In this document: in pieces, positions 1-7,512 of the stretch
Layout: every line of letters begins with the position of its first letter
How positions within the stretch are numbered: the stretch's first letter is position 1
DNA from: Prauserella muralis
GTDB lineage: Bacteria; Actinomycetota; Actinomycetes; Mycobacteriales; Pseudonocardiaceae
NCBI RefSeq assembly: GCF_003202285.1
Contig: NZ_MASW01000002.1
Span: 1,550,001-1,614,000 of the forward strand
DNA: 64,000 nucleotides
Reading direction: 5' to 3'
Made by a program: the position numbers and the translations under genes
Notes under the pieces: generated by a model
What the model saw: only the letters and a program-made list of their open reading frames with translations
Told to the model about the DNA's origin: nothing
Database searches by the model: none

Positions 1-102
1 CAGTGCGACGACGGGCCGGGCGGCGGCCAGCGCGTCGGCCACCTCGGCCGACATCGCCAGCTGGGACGACTGTGGGGTGATCACAGGGGCATCCTCGCCC
101 AT
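1..102 (-). CDS. psuG: Pseudouridine-5'-phosphate glycosidase, N-terminal fragment
   Basis: Only the first 34 codons are in the window; the gene runs off the left edge. Reading leftwards from the ATG at 102, the frame stays open to base 1 and ends in LAAARPVVAL. That resembles the start of PsuG proteins (S-x-E-V-x-x-A-L-A-x-G-R-P-V-V-A-L-E-S-T). PsuG breaks the C-glycosidic bond of pseudouridine 5'-phosphate to give ribose 5-phosphate and uracil in the cytoplasm. A second in-frame ATG lies 16 codons further in and could be the true start. The assignment rests on this short conserved stretch only. Confidence 0.55.
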   Translation of the reverse strand, partial: MGEDAPVITPQSSQLAMSAEVADALAAARPVVAL

Positions 103-171
103 CGGCGGGGTGCGCCCGCGTGGCGGGTCACGGGCGGCGGCTCGTTCGCGAATCGACGGTCATGCGGCATC

Positions 172-432
172 ATGGATGCCGTGAGTACTCAGACGTTGCC
201 TGATGTCGACACCCGTCCCGAGGGTGCCGACACCACCGATGACGACGCCCCGAAGATGTTCCACTACGTGCGGAAGAACAAGATCGCCGAGAGCGCGGTC
301 ATGGGCACGCACGTGGTGGCCCTCTGTGGCGAGGTGTTCCCGGTGACCAAGTCGCCGAAGCCGGGTTCGCCGGTGTGCCCCGACTGCAAGCGGATCTACG
401 AGAACCTTCCGCCCGGCGGCGGCGAGGAGTAG
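172..432 (+). CDS. DUF3039 family small protein
   Basis: An 86-residue cytoplasmic protein of unknown function found across actinobacteria (Rv2708c-like). After an acidic, disordered-looking first 27 residues comes the conserved core FHYVRKNKIAESAV, followed by VALCGEVFP and a C-P-D-C knuckle (VCPDCKRIY). The three cysteines suggest a small zinc ribbon or metal site. ATG at 172 is used; a GTG nine bases later is an alternative. The 3' end overlaps the convergent BrkB-like gene by 37 bases. The BrkB-like neighbour and nearby sigA repeat the arrangement known in mycobacteria. Confidence 0.85.
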   Translation: MDAVSTQTLPDVDTRPEGADTTDDDAPKMFHYVRKNKIAESAVMGTHVVALCGEVFPVTKSPKPGSPVCPDCKRIYENLPPGGGEE

Positions 433-1643
433 TCGGAGTTCCGTTCGCGGGGAGAGTGAGGCGGCTCCGCCGGGGTGTCGTCCCCGGCGGCAGGGCCGTT
501 CTCGCCGGCTGATCGCCCGCCGTCCTGGCCGGTGACCTCGCTGGCGGGGCCGGACTGCCCGCCGCCGTCCGGGGTCCGCGGCTCGGCGGGCCGGCGCGGC
601 CTGCGCAGCGGGATTGTCGTGCGCTGCCAGAGTGACTTGCTTTCCTCGTCGCCTATCCGCTCGTTGGCCCGCTCCATCTCCAGCCGCCGCCACTTGCGGC
701 GTTGCCTGCGGGTCATCTTCGCGGGCCACAGCTCCTGGATCGCCGCGTTGAAGTACGCGCCGCCGACGATCGCCAGCCCGATGAAGAACGTGAACAGCAG
801 GAAGGCGATGGGCGTGGCCAGCGCGCCGTAGGTGTAGCCGGTGGTGGTGATCCAGCCGATGTAGATCCGCAGGCCGACACTGGACAGCAGGAAGATCACC
901 ATGGCCAGCATCGCGCCCGGCAGGCCGCGGTGCCACGGCAGCTTGCGGGGCAGCGCCAGCTTGTACAGCGTCGCCAGCGCCAGCACCAGCAGCACCCCGA
1001 CGGTGGGGTAGTAGAGGATGCCGACCCACTCGGCGATGGTGGGCCGCCAGTCCATGGGGAAGAACCGCGGCAGCAGGTTCGGCCCGATCGCGATGATCGG
1101 CAGGCCCACCACGAGCAGGATCAGGCTCACCAGGTAGAGCAGCAGCGCGAAGATCCGCTGCCAGACCTCGTTGCGCACGCCGTACTGGTCGTGGGCCACC
1201 GTGATCGCGTCGACGAACGAGGACATCGCCGACGATCCGGCCCACAGGGAGATGAGGAAGCCGACCGAGACGATCTCACCCTTGCCGGTGGTGAGGATGT
1301 CGTTGACGGTCGGCTCGATGATCTGGGTAACGACGCTGCCGCTGAAGACCTTCTCGGAGAAGTCGATGATGCCGTCGTGCACCTCACGCACGACCGCGTC
1401 GCCGAACCAGTCGCCGAGGAAGCCGAGGCTGCCGAGCAGGCCGAGCAGCAGCGGAGGCAGCGACAGCGTCTGCCAGAAGGCGGCCTCGGCCGACTCGGAG
1501 AAGATGTTGCCGTCCCACGCCTTGCTGAGGGTGCGGCCCATCAGGCGCAGGGGTCCCTTGCGCCTGAGGCGGGCGTCGGGCTCCGGCTCACCCTCGCCGC
1601 GCGTCGTCCCTGGTTCTGGCGTCTCCATCGCAGCTTCAAGCAT
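396..1643 (-). CDS. YihY/BrkB-type integral membrane protein
   Basis: A 415-residue polytopic membrane protein of the YihY/virulence factor BrkB family (Rv2707-like), whose molecular role is not established. About six hydrophobic segments are visible, for example FLLFTFFIGLAIVGGAYFNA near residue 300, separated by the conserved WAGSSAMSSFVDAI and LPWHRGLPGA loops. The C-terminal 100 residues are a highly charged, Pro/Gly-rich cytoplasmic tail (TRRQRRKWRRLEMERAN onward). The 3' end overlaps DUF3039. ATG 1643 gives the longest form; ATG 1628 (METPEPG) is equally possible, and neither has a clear ribosome site. Family confidence is high, start confidence is low. Confidence 0.85.
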   Translation of the reverse strand: MLEAAMETPEPGTTRGEGEPEPDARLRRKGPLRLMGRTLSKAWDGNIFSESAEAAFWQTLSLPPLLLGLLGSLGFLGDWFGDAVVREVHDGIIDFSEKVFSGSVVTQIIEPTVNDILTTGKGEIVSVGFLISLWAGSSAMSSFVDAITVAHDQYGVRNEVWQRIFALLLYLVSLILLVVGLPIIAIGPNLLPRFFPMDWRPTIAEWVGILYYPTVGVLLVLALATLYKLALPRKLPWHRGLPGAMLAMVIFLLSSVGLRIYIGWITTTGYTYGALATPIAFLLFTFFIGLAIVGGAYFNAAIQELWPAKMTRRQRRKWRRLEMERANERIGDEESKSLWQRTTIPLRRPRRPAEPRTPDGGGQSGPASEVTGQDGGRSAGENGPAAGDDTPAEPPHSPRERNSDYSSPPPGGRFS

Positions 1644-1820
1644 GGTCCATGGGCCCTCGTTTGGCTCGCCGGGTCCCCGGCGTGCCGTGAGACGCGGCTG
1701 TCGGTGCCTCCGGGTACGCTCGGGCAGGCGCCCTCACCGCGGGCCCGGCACAGCTGCCGGGGCCGCCGTCGTGGGGGCCTTCGCATGTCGGTGTGCAGGT
1801 TGAGAGGAGGTCGGCGGGAA

Positions 1821-3575
1821 GTGACGGACACGGCGCGGACCGGGTTCGCCGCACCCGAGGCTCAGCACGACGCCACCGCACGTCCGCTGCGTGCCTGGCA
1901 GCGCAGGGCGCTCACGAAGTACCTGACCACCAGGCCGAAGGACTTCCTCGCGGTCGCCACCCCCGGCGCGGGCAAGACCGTCTTCGGGCTGCGGATCGCC
2001 GCCGAGCTGCTGTCCGACCGCACCGTCGAGGCGATCACCATCGTGACGCCGACCGAGCATCTCAAGCACCAGTGGGCCGCCTCGGCCGCCGCGGCCGGCA
2101 TCGCCATCGACTCCAACTTCACCAACACCTCGGGTGTCACCTCGTCCGACTACCAGGGCGTGGCGCTGACCTACGCGCAGGTCGCCGCCCACCCGACGAT
2201 GCACCGCGTGCGCACCGAGAACCGCAAGACACTCGTCATCCTCGACGAGATCCACCACGCGGGTGACGCCAAGTCGTGGGGCGACGCGGTGTTCGAGGCG
2301 TTCACCCCGGCGGTGCGCAGGCTGGCGCTCACCGGTACGCCCTTCCGCAGCGACGACTCGCCGATCCCGTTCGTCACCTACGAGCCGGACGGCGACGGTG
2401 CGCTGCGCAGCAAGGCCGACCACTCCTACGGCTACGCCGACGCGCTCGCCGACGGCGTGGTCCGGCCGGTGGTGTTTCTCGCCTACTCCGGCGAGGCCTC
2501 GTGGCGCACGAGCGCGGGCGACGAGTTCACCGCCCGGCTCGGCGAGCCGCTGACCGCCGAACAGACGGCCCGGGCGTGGCGCACCGCGCTCGATCCGGGC
2601 GGCGAGTGGGTGCCTGCCGTGCTGCAGGCGGCCGACACCCGGCTGTCGCAGCTGCGGTCGGCGGGCATCCCGGACGCCGGCGGCCTGGTGATCGCCACGG
2701 ACCAGGACTCGGCGCGGGCGTACGCGAAACTGCTGGCGCGCATCGCCGGGGAGCCGCCGGTGGTGGTGCTCTCCGACGACCCGAAGGCGACCAAGCGGAT
2801 CGGGGAGTTCGCCGACTCCGACGACCGCTGGCTGGTGGCCGTGCGGATGGTGTCCGAGGGCGTGGACGTGCCACGCCTGGCCGTCGGGGTGTACGCGACG
2901 AGCGCGTCGACGCCGCTGTTCTTCGCGCAGGCGATCGGCCGGTTCGTCCGCTCGCGCAGGCCGGGTGAGACGGCGAGCATCTTCCTGCCGAGCGTGCCCG
3001 TGCTGCTGGAACTGGCCAGTGAGCTGGAAGCTGAGCGCGATCACGTGCTCGGCAAGCCGCATCGGGAGAAGGACGGCTGGGACGACGAGCTGCTGGTCGC
3101 GGCCAACCGCACCGAGGACGAGCCGGGCGAGGAGGAGAAGGCGTTCACGTCGCTGGGTGCCTCCGCCGAGCTGGACCAGGTGATCTACGACGGCAGCTCG
3201 TTCGGCACGGCGGTGTTCTCCGGCAGCGAGGAGGAGCAGGAGTACCTCGGCCTGCCGGGTCTGCTCGAGCCCGACCAGGTGCGCGCGCTGCTGCGCAAGC
3301 GCCAGGAGGAGCAGCTTGCCGACGCCAAGCGGCGCAAGCCCGCCAAGCAGGAGCAGTCTCCGGGTGAGGCGGCGCCGCGGCCGCAGTCGGTGAGCGAGCG
3401 CCTCCAGTCGCTGCGCAAGGAGCTCAACACGCTGGTGGGCGTGTACCACCATCGCACCCGCAAGCCCCACGGCGCGATCCACAACGAGCTGCGCCGCATC
3501 TGTGGCGGCCCGCCCACCGCGATGGCCACCGTGGAACAGCTGGAGGAGCGCATCGCCACCCTCCGCAGCTGGTAA
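1821..3575 (+). CDS. DEAD/DEAH-box superfamily 2 helicase
   Basis: A 584-residue nucleic-acid-dependent ATPase. Motifs in order are the Walker A TPGAGKT (about residues 47-53), DEIH (about 142-145), motif III LTGTPFRSD (about 170), and the C-terminal helicase signature MVSEGVDVPRLAVGVYATS followed by QAIGRFVRSRRPGE. The C-terminal 120 residues are charged and end in a short domain (LNTLVGVYHHRTRKPHGAIH). GTG 1821 is chosen because AGGAGG at 1805-1810 precedes it; the frame stays open far upstream, but that part is the antisense of the BrkB-like gene. The substrate (DNA repair or RNA) cannot be told from sequence. The stop codon lies inside the outer arm of the repeat structure at 3570-3886. 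Confidence 0.88.
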   Translation: MTDTARTGFAAPEAQHDATARPLRAWQRRALTKYLTTRPKDFLAVATPGAGKTVFGLRIAAELLSDRTVEAITIVTPTEHLKHQWAASAAAAGIAIDSNFTNTSGVTSSDYQGVALTYAQVAAHPTMHRVRTENRKTLVILDEIHHAGDAKSWGDAVFEAFTPAVRRLALTGTPFRSDDSPIPFVTYEPDGDGALRSKADHSYGYADALADGVVRPVVFLAYSGEASWRTSAGDEFTARLGEPLTAEQTARAWRTALDPGGEWVPAVLQAADTRLSQLRSAGIPDAGGLVIATDQDSARAYAKLLARIAGEPPVVVLSDDPKATKRIGEFADSDDRWLVAVRMVSEGVDVPRLAVGVYATSASTPLFFAQAIGRFVRSRRPGETASIFLPSVPVLLELASELEAERDHVLGKPHREKDGWDDELLVAANRTEDEPGEEEKAFTSLGASAELDQVIYDGSSFGTAVFSGSEEEQEYLGLPGLLEPDQVRALLRKRQEEQLADAKRRKPAKQEQSPGEAAPRPQSVSERLQSLRKELNTLVGVYHHRTRKPHGAIHNELRRICGGPPTAMATVEQLEERIATLRSW

Positions 3576-3886
3576 CCCCGCGAGTCCTGCGTTCAAGCCC
3601 GCGAGTCCTGCGTCCAGGTCCGCGAGTTCTGCGCTCAGGGTGCGAGGTGCGCGTTCGGACCTCCGCGCAGCGGCTCCGTTTGGGGGTGGCGGGCGCTACG
3701 AATGTGACATTGGGGAGCTTCGGCCTGGGCGAAGCCGCGCCGGCAGCAGGGCCCACGCCTGCTCGCCGGCTGTGCCGACCTCGGCGCCACCAGGGCCGCT
3801 TGGGCCAGCCCCGGCGCCATCACGAGCGCAGAACTCGCGGGCCTGAGCGCAGGACTCGCGGGCCTGAGCGCAGGACTCGCGGTTAC
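3570..3886. repeat. Facing arrays of a 21-bp repeat, inverted about a 180-bp centre
   Basis: Left array (3577-3640) has three tandem copies of about CCGCGAGTCCTGCGTTCAGGC. Right array (3824-3886) has three copies of the same unit in reverse complement. The symmetry extends outward to GGTAACC on both sides, so the stop codon of the helicase gene forms part of the left arm. The centre holds a half copy of the dispersed 87-bp repeat family. The two arrays could pair into one long imperfect stem. There is no spacer diversity, so this is not a CRISPR array. Confidence 0.85.
3694..3719. repeat. Half copy of the dispersed 87-bp palindromic repeat
   Basis: This 26-bp stretch contains one AATGTGACATT core and the terminal CATTGGGGAGCT. 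It matches the right end of the 87-bp elements at 20747, 36682, 42070 and 62626. The sequence to its left (GTTTGGGGGTGGCGGGCGC) resembles, in reverse complement, the 54-bp extra segment found inside the copy at 62626, so the two look related by descent. Confidence 0.8.
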
Positions 3887-3954
3887 CAAACCGTAGTGGT
3901 TTCACGTTCGCTTAATCGATACAGAACTTCTTCCGCTCCGGCGGTCGGCGGCAT

Positions 3955-3973
3955 ATGTTGTCGGCCACAACAT
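3955..3973. promoter_or_regulatory. Perfect 19-bp operator-like palindrome upstream of xylF
   Basis: ATGTTGT, five bases, ACAACAT: seven-base arms match perfectly, and the site ends 73 bp before the xylF start codon. A ROK-family repressor is encoded last in the same cluster, and ROK and LacI proteins bind palindromes of this size. I infer it is the control site for sugar-responsive repression of xylFGH. Confidence 0.6.
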
Positions 3974-4046
3974 TTTGCGCGACGCGGCGCCGGGTCCCTT
4001 TCGGGTCCGCTGTCCCGTCGGCTGGAAACCCCGAAAGGTTCAACGG

Positions 4047-5180
4047 ATGCGGATCAAAAGACCTCTTGCAGTCGCAGCCGCGATCCTCGGCGTCACACTG
4101 ACGCTCGCGGCGTGCGGCGCCAACACCGGGGGTGGTGACGGGGGCGGCTCCGGCGGCAACGAATCGCAGGGACAGGCGGCCCCGAACGGCAAGGTCGGCG
4201 TGATCCTGCCGGAAACGGCCAGTTCCGCTCGCTGGGAGGGCTTCGACAAGCCCATGCTCGAGGCGGCGCTGCGGGCCGAGGGCTTCGACCCCGACGTGCA
4301 GAACGCCCAGGGCGACGTCCAGAAGTTCACCACCCTCGCCGACGGCATGATCGCCCAGGGCGTCAAGGTGCTCATCATCGCCTCGATCAACAGCGAGGTC
4401 GGCGGCGCCGTCGCGGCCAAGGCCAAGAACGCGGGCATCCCGACCATTGACTACGACCGCCTCAACCTCGGTGGCAGCTCCGACTACTACGTCTCCTTCG
4501 ACAACGTCAAGGTCGGCGAACTGCAGGGCCAGGGCCTCGCCGACGCCCTCAAGGGCAAGAAGGGCGCCGAGGTGATCGAGATCGAGGGCGCCCCGACCGA
4601 CAACAACGCGACCCTGTTCCACGAGGGCCAGCGCAACGTCCTGCAGCCGCTGTACGACAACGGCACGCTCGAGCTCGTCCGCAGCCAGCCCATCGACGAC
4701 TGGAACAACCAGAAGGGCGGCACCACGTTCGAGCAGATCCTCACCGGCAACGGCGGCAAGGTCGACGGCGTGGTGGCCGCCAACGACGGCCTCGCCGGTG
4801 CGATCATCACCGTGCTGAAGAAGAACGGGCTCAACGGCCGCGTCCCGGTCACCGGTCAGGACGCCACCCCGGACGGCCTCAAGGCCATCCTGCGTGGCGA
4901 CCAGTACATGACCGTCTTCAAGCCGGTGAAGGAGGAGGCCGAGGCCACGGCGAAGCTCGCCGCGGCGCTGGCCGAGGGCGACACGGCGGCGGCGGACGAG
5001 CTCGCCAAGGACGTCAGCGACGACCCGGAGGGCAACCGCAAGGTCAAGTCCGTGCTGCTCGAGCCGTACCTGATCACGAAGGAGAACGTCAAGCGCGTGG
5101 TCGACGAGGGCTACGTGAAGGCGAGCGAGATCTGCACGGGCGACCTGCAGCAGACCTGCTCCGAGCTCGGCATCTCCTGA
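4047..5180 (+). CDS. xylF: Xylose-type sugar ABC transporter, substrate-binding lipoprotein
   Basis: A 377-residue periplasmic-binding-protein-fold (type 1) receptor, anchored outside the membrane by a lipid. The signal peptide ends in the lipobox LTLAAC, followed by a Gly/Asn-rich linker. The mature part begins KVGVILPETASSARWEGFD and carries the XylF-family stretches NAQGDVQKF, IPTIDYDRLNLGG and YYVSFDNVKVGELQG. ATG 4047 is chosen because it gives a complete signal peptide; the frame is open upstream without one. xylG and xylH follow in the same direction, with a stable hairpin in the first gap. Xylose is the usual ligand of this family, but the sugar specificity is not proven here. Confidence 0.88.
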   Translation: MRIKRPLAVAAAILGVTLTLAACGANTGGGDGGGSGGNESQGQAAPNGKVGVILPETASSARWEGFDKPMLEAALRAEGFDPDVQNAQGDVQKFTTLADGMIAQGVKVLIIASINSEVGGAVAAKAKNAGIPTIDYDRLNLGGSSDYYVSFDNVKVGELQGQGLADALKGKKGAEVIEIEGAPTDNNATLFHEGQRNVLQPLYDNGTLELVRSQPIDDWNNQKGGTTFEQILTGNGGKVDGVVAANDGLAGAIITVLKKNGLNGRVPVTGQDATPDGLKAILRGDQYMTVFKPVKEEAEATAKLAAALAEGDTAAADELAKDVSDDPEGNRKVKSVLLEPYLITKENVKRVVDEGYVKASEICTGDLQQTCSELGIS

Positions 5181-5194
5181 CCCCTCCCTGCCTC

Positions 5195-5235
5195 CGGGGC
5201 GGGCCGCGCACCCCGACTGCGCGGTCCGCCCCGGA
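5195..5235 (+). terminator. Strong intercistronic hairpin after xylF
   Basis: Arms of 17 bases (5195-5211 and 5219-5235, CCGGGGCGGGCCGCGCA against its near-perfect complement) enclose a seven-base loop. There is no T-tract. Between a binding-protein gene and its ATPase gene such a stem is more likely to stabilise the upstream mRNA or attenuate read-through than to stop transcription fully. Confidence 0.7.
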
Positions 5236-5265
5236 TCTCGACCCTCAGACGCGAAAGAACAGACC

Positions 5266-6039
5266 ATGACTGAGCCCATCCTCGACATCACCGGCCTGAA
5301 CAAGAGCTTCGGGCCGGTTCACGTCCTGCACGACGTCGACTTCGCCGTGCGGGCAGGGGAGGTCACCGCGCTCGTCGGCGACAACGGTGCCGGAAAGTCC
5401 ACATTGGTCAAGTGCGTCGCCGGCATCTACGGCACGGACTCCGGCCGCGTCCGCTTCCGCGGCGAGGAGGTCCACATCCGGGGCCCCAAGGACGCCGCGG
5501 ACCTCGGCATCGAGGTCGTGTACCAGGACCTGGCGCTGGCGGACAACCTCGACATCGTGCAGAACATGTTCCTCGGCCGCGAGCGTGGCAGCGCGTGGCT
5601 GCTCGACGAGGCGAACATGGAGCAGGCGGCGCGGGAGACGCTGGCCTCGCTGTCGGTGCGCACCGTCAAGTCCGTGCGCACGCCCGTCTCGGCGCTGTCC
5701 GGTGGCCAGCGGCAGACCGTGGCCATCGCGAAGTCCGTGCTGTGGGACAGCAAGGTCGTGCTGCTCGACGAGCCGACCGCCGCACTCGGTGTCGCCCAGA
5801 CCCGCCAGGTGCTGGACCTGGTGCGCAGGCTCGCCGAGCAGGGCCTCGGCGTGGTGCTCATCAGCCACAACATGGCCGACGTGTTCGAGGTGGCCGACCG
5901 CATCGCCGTGCTCTACCTCGGCCGGATGGCCGCCGAGGTGCACACCAAGGACGTCACCCACGGCCAGGTCGTGGAGCTGATCACCGCGGGCCGGTCCGGC
6001 GACATCGGACTCGCCCGTCCCGAGAACGCCGTTCTCTGA
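5266..6039 (+). CDS. xylG: Sugar ABC transporter ATP-binding protein (single domain)
   Basis: A 257-residue ATPase that powers the importer from the cytoplasmic side. Visible are Walker A GDNGAGKST, the Q-loop region VVYQDLAL, the signature LSGGQRQ, Walker B VVLLDEPTAAL and the switch histidine in LISHNMADV. Escherichia coli XylG carries two fused ATPase domains (about 510 residues). This protein has one, so the transporter should use two copies, as in many actinobacterial sugar importers. It lies 85 bp after xylF and 32 bp before xylH. Confidence 0.9.
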   Translation: MTEPILDITGLNKSFGPVHVLHDVDFAVRAGEVTALVGDNGAGKSTLVKCVAGIYGTDSGRVRFRGEEVHIRGPKDAADLGIEVVYQDLALADNLDIVQNMFLGRERGSAWLLDEANMEQAARETLASLSVRTVKSVRTPVSALSGGQRQTVAIAKSVLWDSKVVLLDEPTAALGVAQTRQVLDLVRRLAEQGLGVVLISHNMADVFEVADRIAVLYLGRMAAEVHTKDVTHGQVVELITAGRSGDIGLARPENAVL

Positions 6040-6071
6040 GCCGTCGTTTCGTGAGCGAGAAAGAACCCACC

Positions 6072-7490
6072 ATGACCCAGACCCCCACGGCGTCGTCGAA
6101 CACGGCGATCACCGACTTCGGCATCGACACCACCACGATGTCGACGTCCGAGGCGGTGCGTGACTACCTCTCCCGCCTGCGCGCAGGCCAGCTGGGCTCG
6201 CTGCCCGCGCTGACCGGCCTTGTCGCGCTCGTGGTGCTCTTCGCGGCCCTGTCGGACGTGTTCCTGTCGCTGAACAACCTCGCCAACCTGCTCGCGCAGG
6301 GCGCGGGGCAGACGATGATCGCGATGGGCATCGTGTTCGTGCTCCTGGTCGGCGAGATTGACCTGTCCGCGGGCACCGCCTCCGGTGTCGCGGGTGCCGT
6401 GCTGGCCATGCACTACGCCGAGAACGGCAACCTCATGGGCGGCATGGGCTCCACCGTGTTCATCATGTTCATCGCCGCGCTGGCGCTCGCCGCCGCGCTC
6501 GCCGCGTACCTGCGCATCTGGGCGGGCACCGCGATCTCGTTGCTCGGCATCGTGCTCACCGTGTCGGGCATGGCCGCCAACCCGTGGATCGAGATGCTGC
6601 TCGCGCTGTGCGTCGGCACCGCGATCGGCTGCATCACGGGCTTCCTCGTCTCCAAAATCGGCATGCCGTCGTTCGTCGTGACGCTGGCCCTCTTCCTGGC
6701 CTGGCAGGGCGTGCTGCTGCAGTTCATCGGCGAGGGCGGGGTCATCGGCATCAGCTCGTCGGAGGTGCTCAACAAGGTCGCCAACGGCAACCTCTCGATC
6801 CTCGCCAGCTGGATTCTCTACGTGGTGGCCGCGGGAGGCTTCGCGGCACTGAGCCTGGGCAGGCACTTCCGCAGGCTCAAACGCGGCCTCGTCACGCAGC
6901 CCACCACGATCGTGCTGTTCAAGGTCGGCGGGCTCGCCGTCATCGGCGCCGCCGCCACCGCACTGCTCACCATCAACCGCGCGCCGAACCCCAACATCGA
7001 GATCTCGGGCGTGCCCTACGTCGTCCCGATCGTGCTGGCGCTGCTGGTGATCGGCACCTACGTGCTCAACCGCACCCGCTACGGCAGGCACATCTACGCC
7101 GTCGGTGGCAACCGCGAGGCGGCGCGCAGGGCCGGTATCAACGTCACCAAGATCCGCGCCAGCGTGTTCGTCGTGTGCTCGTCGGTGGCCGCGCTCGGCG
7201 CGATCGTGTACTCGTCGAAGGTCGGCTCGGTCGACCCGCAGGCCGGTGGCCTCAACACCCTGCTGTTCGCGGTGGGTGCGGCCGTGATCGGTGGCGCGTC
7301 GCTGTTCGGCGGCAAGGGCAGGGTGTCCGACGCGGTGATCGGCGGCACGGTGCTGGCCGTCGTCGCCAACGGGCTCGGCCTGCTGCGCCAGCCCGCCGCC
7401 GTGGTCTCCATCGTCACGGGCCTGGTGCTCCTGCTGGCCGCCACCGTCGACGCCCTGTCGCGCCGCCGGGCAGCCTCCGCGGCACGATGA
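6072..7490 (+). CDS. xylH: Sugar ABC transporter permease
   Basis: A 472-residue integral membrane permease of the branched-chain/ribose/xylose (BPD_transp_2) type. A 45-residue cytoplasmic N-terminus is followed by many hydrophobic helices. Conserved stretches include GEIDLSAGTASGVAGAVLAM, KIGMPSFVVTLALFLAWQG, TRYGRHIYAVGGNREAARRA and GTVLAVVANGLGLL. ATG 6072 is preceded by a GA-rich ribosome site (GCGAGAAAGAA). It forms the membrane channel with XylG on the inside and XylF outside. Confidence 0.88.
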   Translation: MTQTPTASSNTAITDFGIDTTTMSTSEAVRDYLSRLRAGQLGSLPALTGLVALVVLFAALSDVFLSLNNLANLLAQGAGQTMIAMGIVFVLLVGEIDLSAGTASGVAGAVLAMHYAENGNLMGGMGSTVFIMFIAALALAAALAAYLRIWAGTAISLLGIVLTVSGMAANPWIEMLLALCVGTAIGCITGFLVSKIGMPSFVVTLALFLAWQGVLLQFIGEGGVIGISSSEVLNKVANGNLSILASWILYVVAAGGFAALSLGRHFRRLKRGLVTQPTTIVLFKVGGLAVIGAAATALLTINRAPNPNIEISGVPYVVPIVLALLVIGTYVLNRTRYGRHIYAVGGNREAARRAGINVTKIRASVFVVCSSVAALGAIVYSSKVGSVDPQAGGLNTLLFAVGAAVIGGASLFGGKGRVSDAVIGGTVLAVVANGLGLLRQPAAVVSIVTGLVLLLAATVDALSRRRAASAAR

Positions 7491-7512
7491 ATTCGGTCGA
7501 TGGAACGATAGG

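Larger units (their letters stand above)
3576..4046. other. Non-coding spacer, helicase to xylF (471 bp)
   Basis: Contents from left to right: the left GAGTCCTGCG array, a GC-rich centre with the half repeat at 3694-3719, the right inverted array, then a lower-GC stretch (3887-3975) that should hold the xylF promoter and contains a 19-bp perfect palindrome. No convincing coding sequence is present; the open frames crossing it are repeats read in frame. Confidence 0.8.

Noticed and set aside
702-1820. Very long N-terminal extension of the helicase frame
   Set aside because: It runs antisense through the BrkB-like gene, has Gln/Arg/Asp-rich shadow composition, and the real start at 1821 has a ribosome site.
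3577-3640. Tandem 21-bp repeats resembling a small CRISPR
   Set aside because: Units are contiguous without spacers, the opposite array is inverted, and no cas genes are present.
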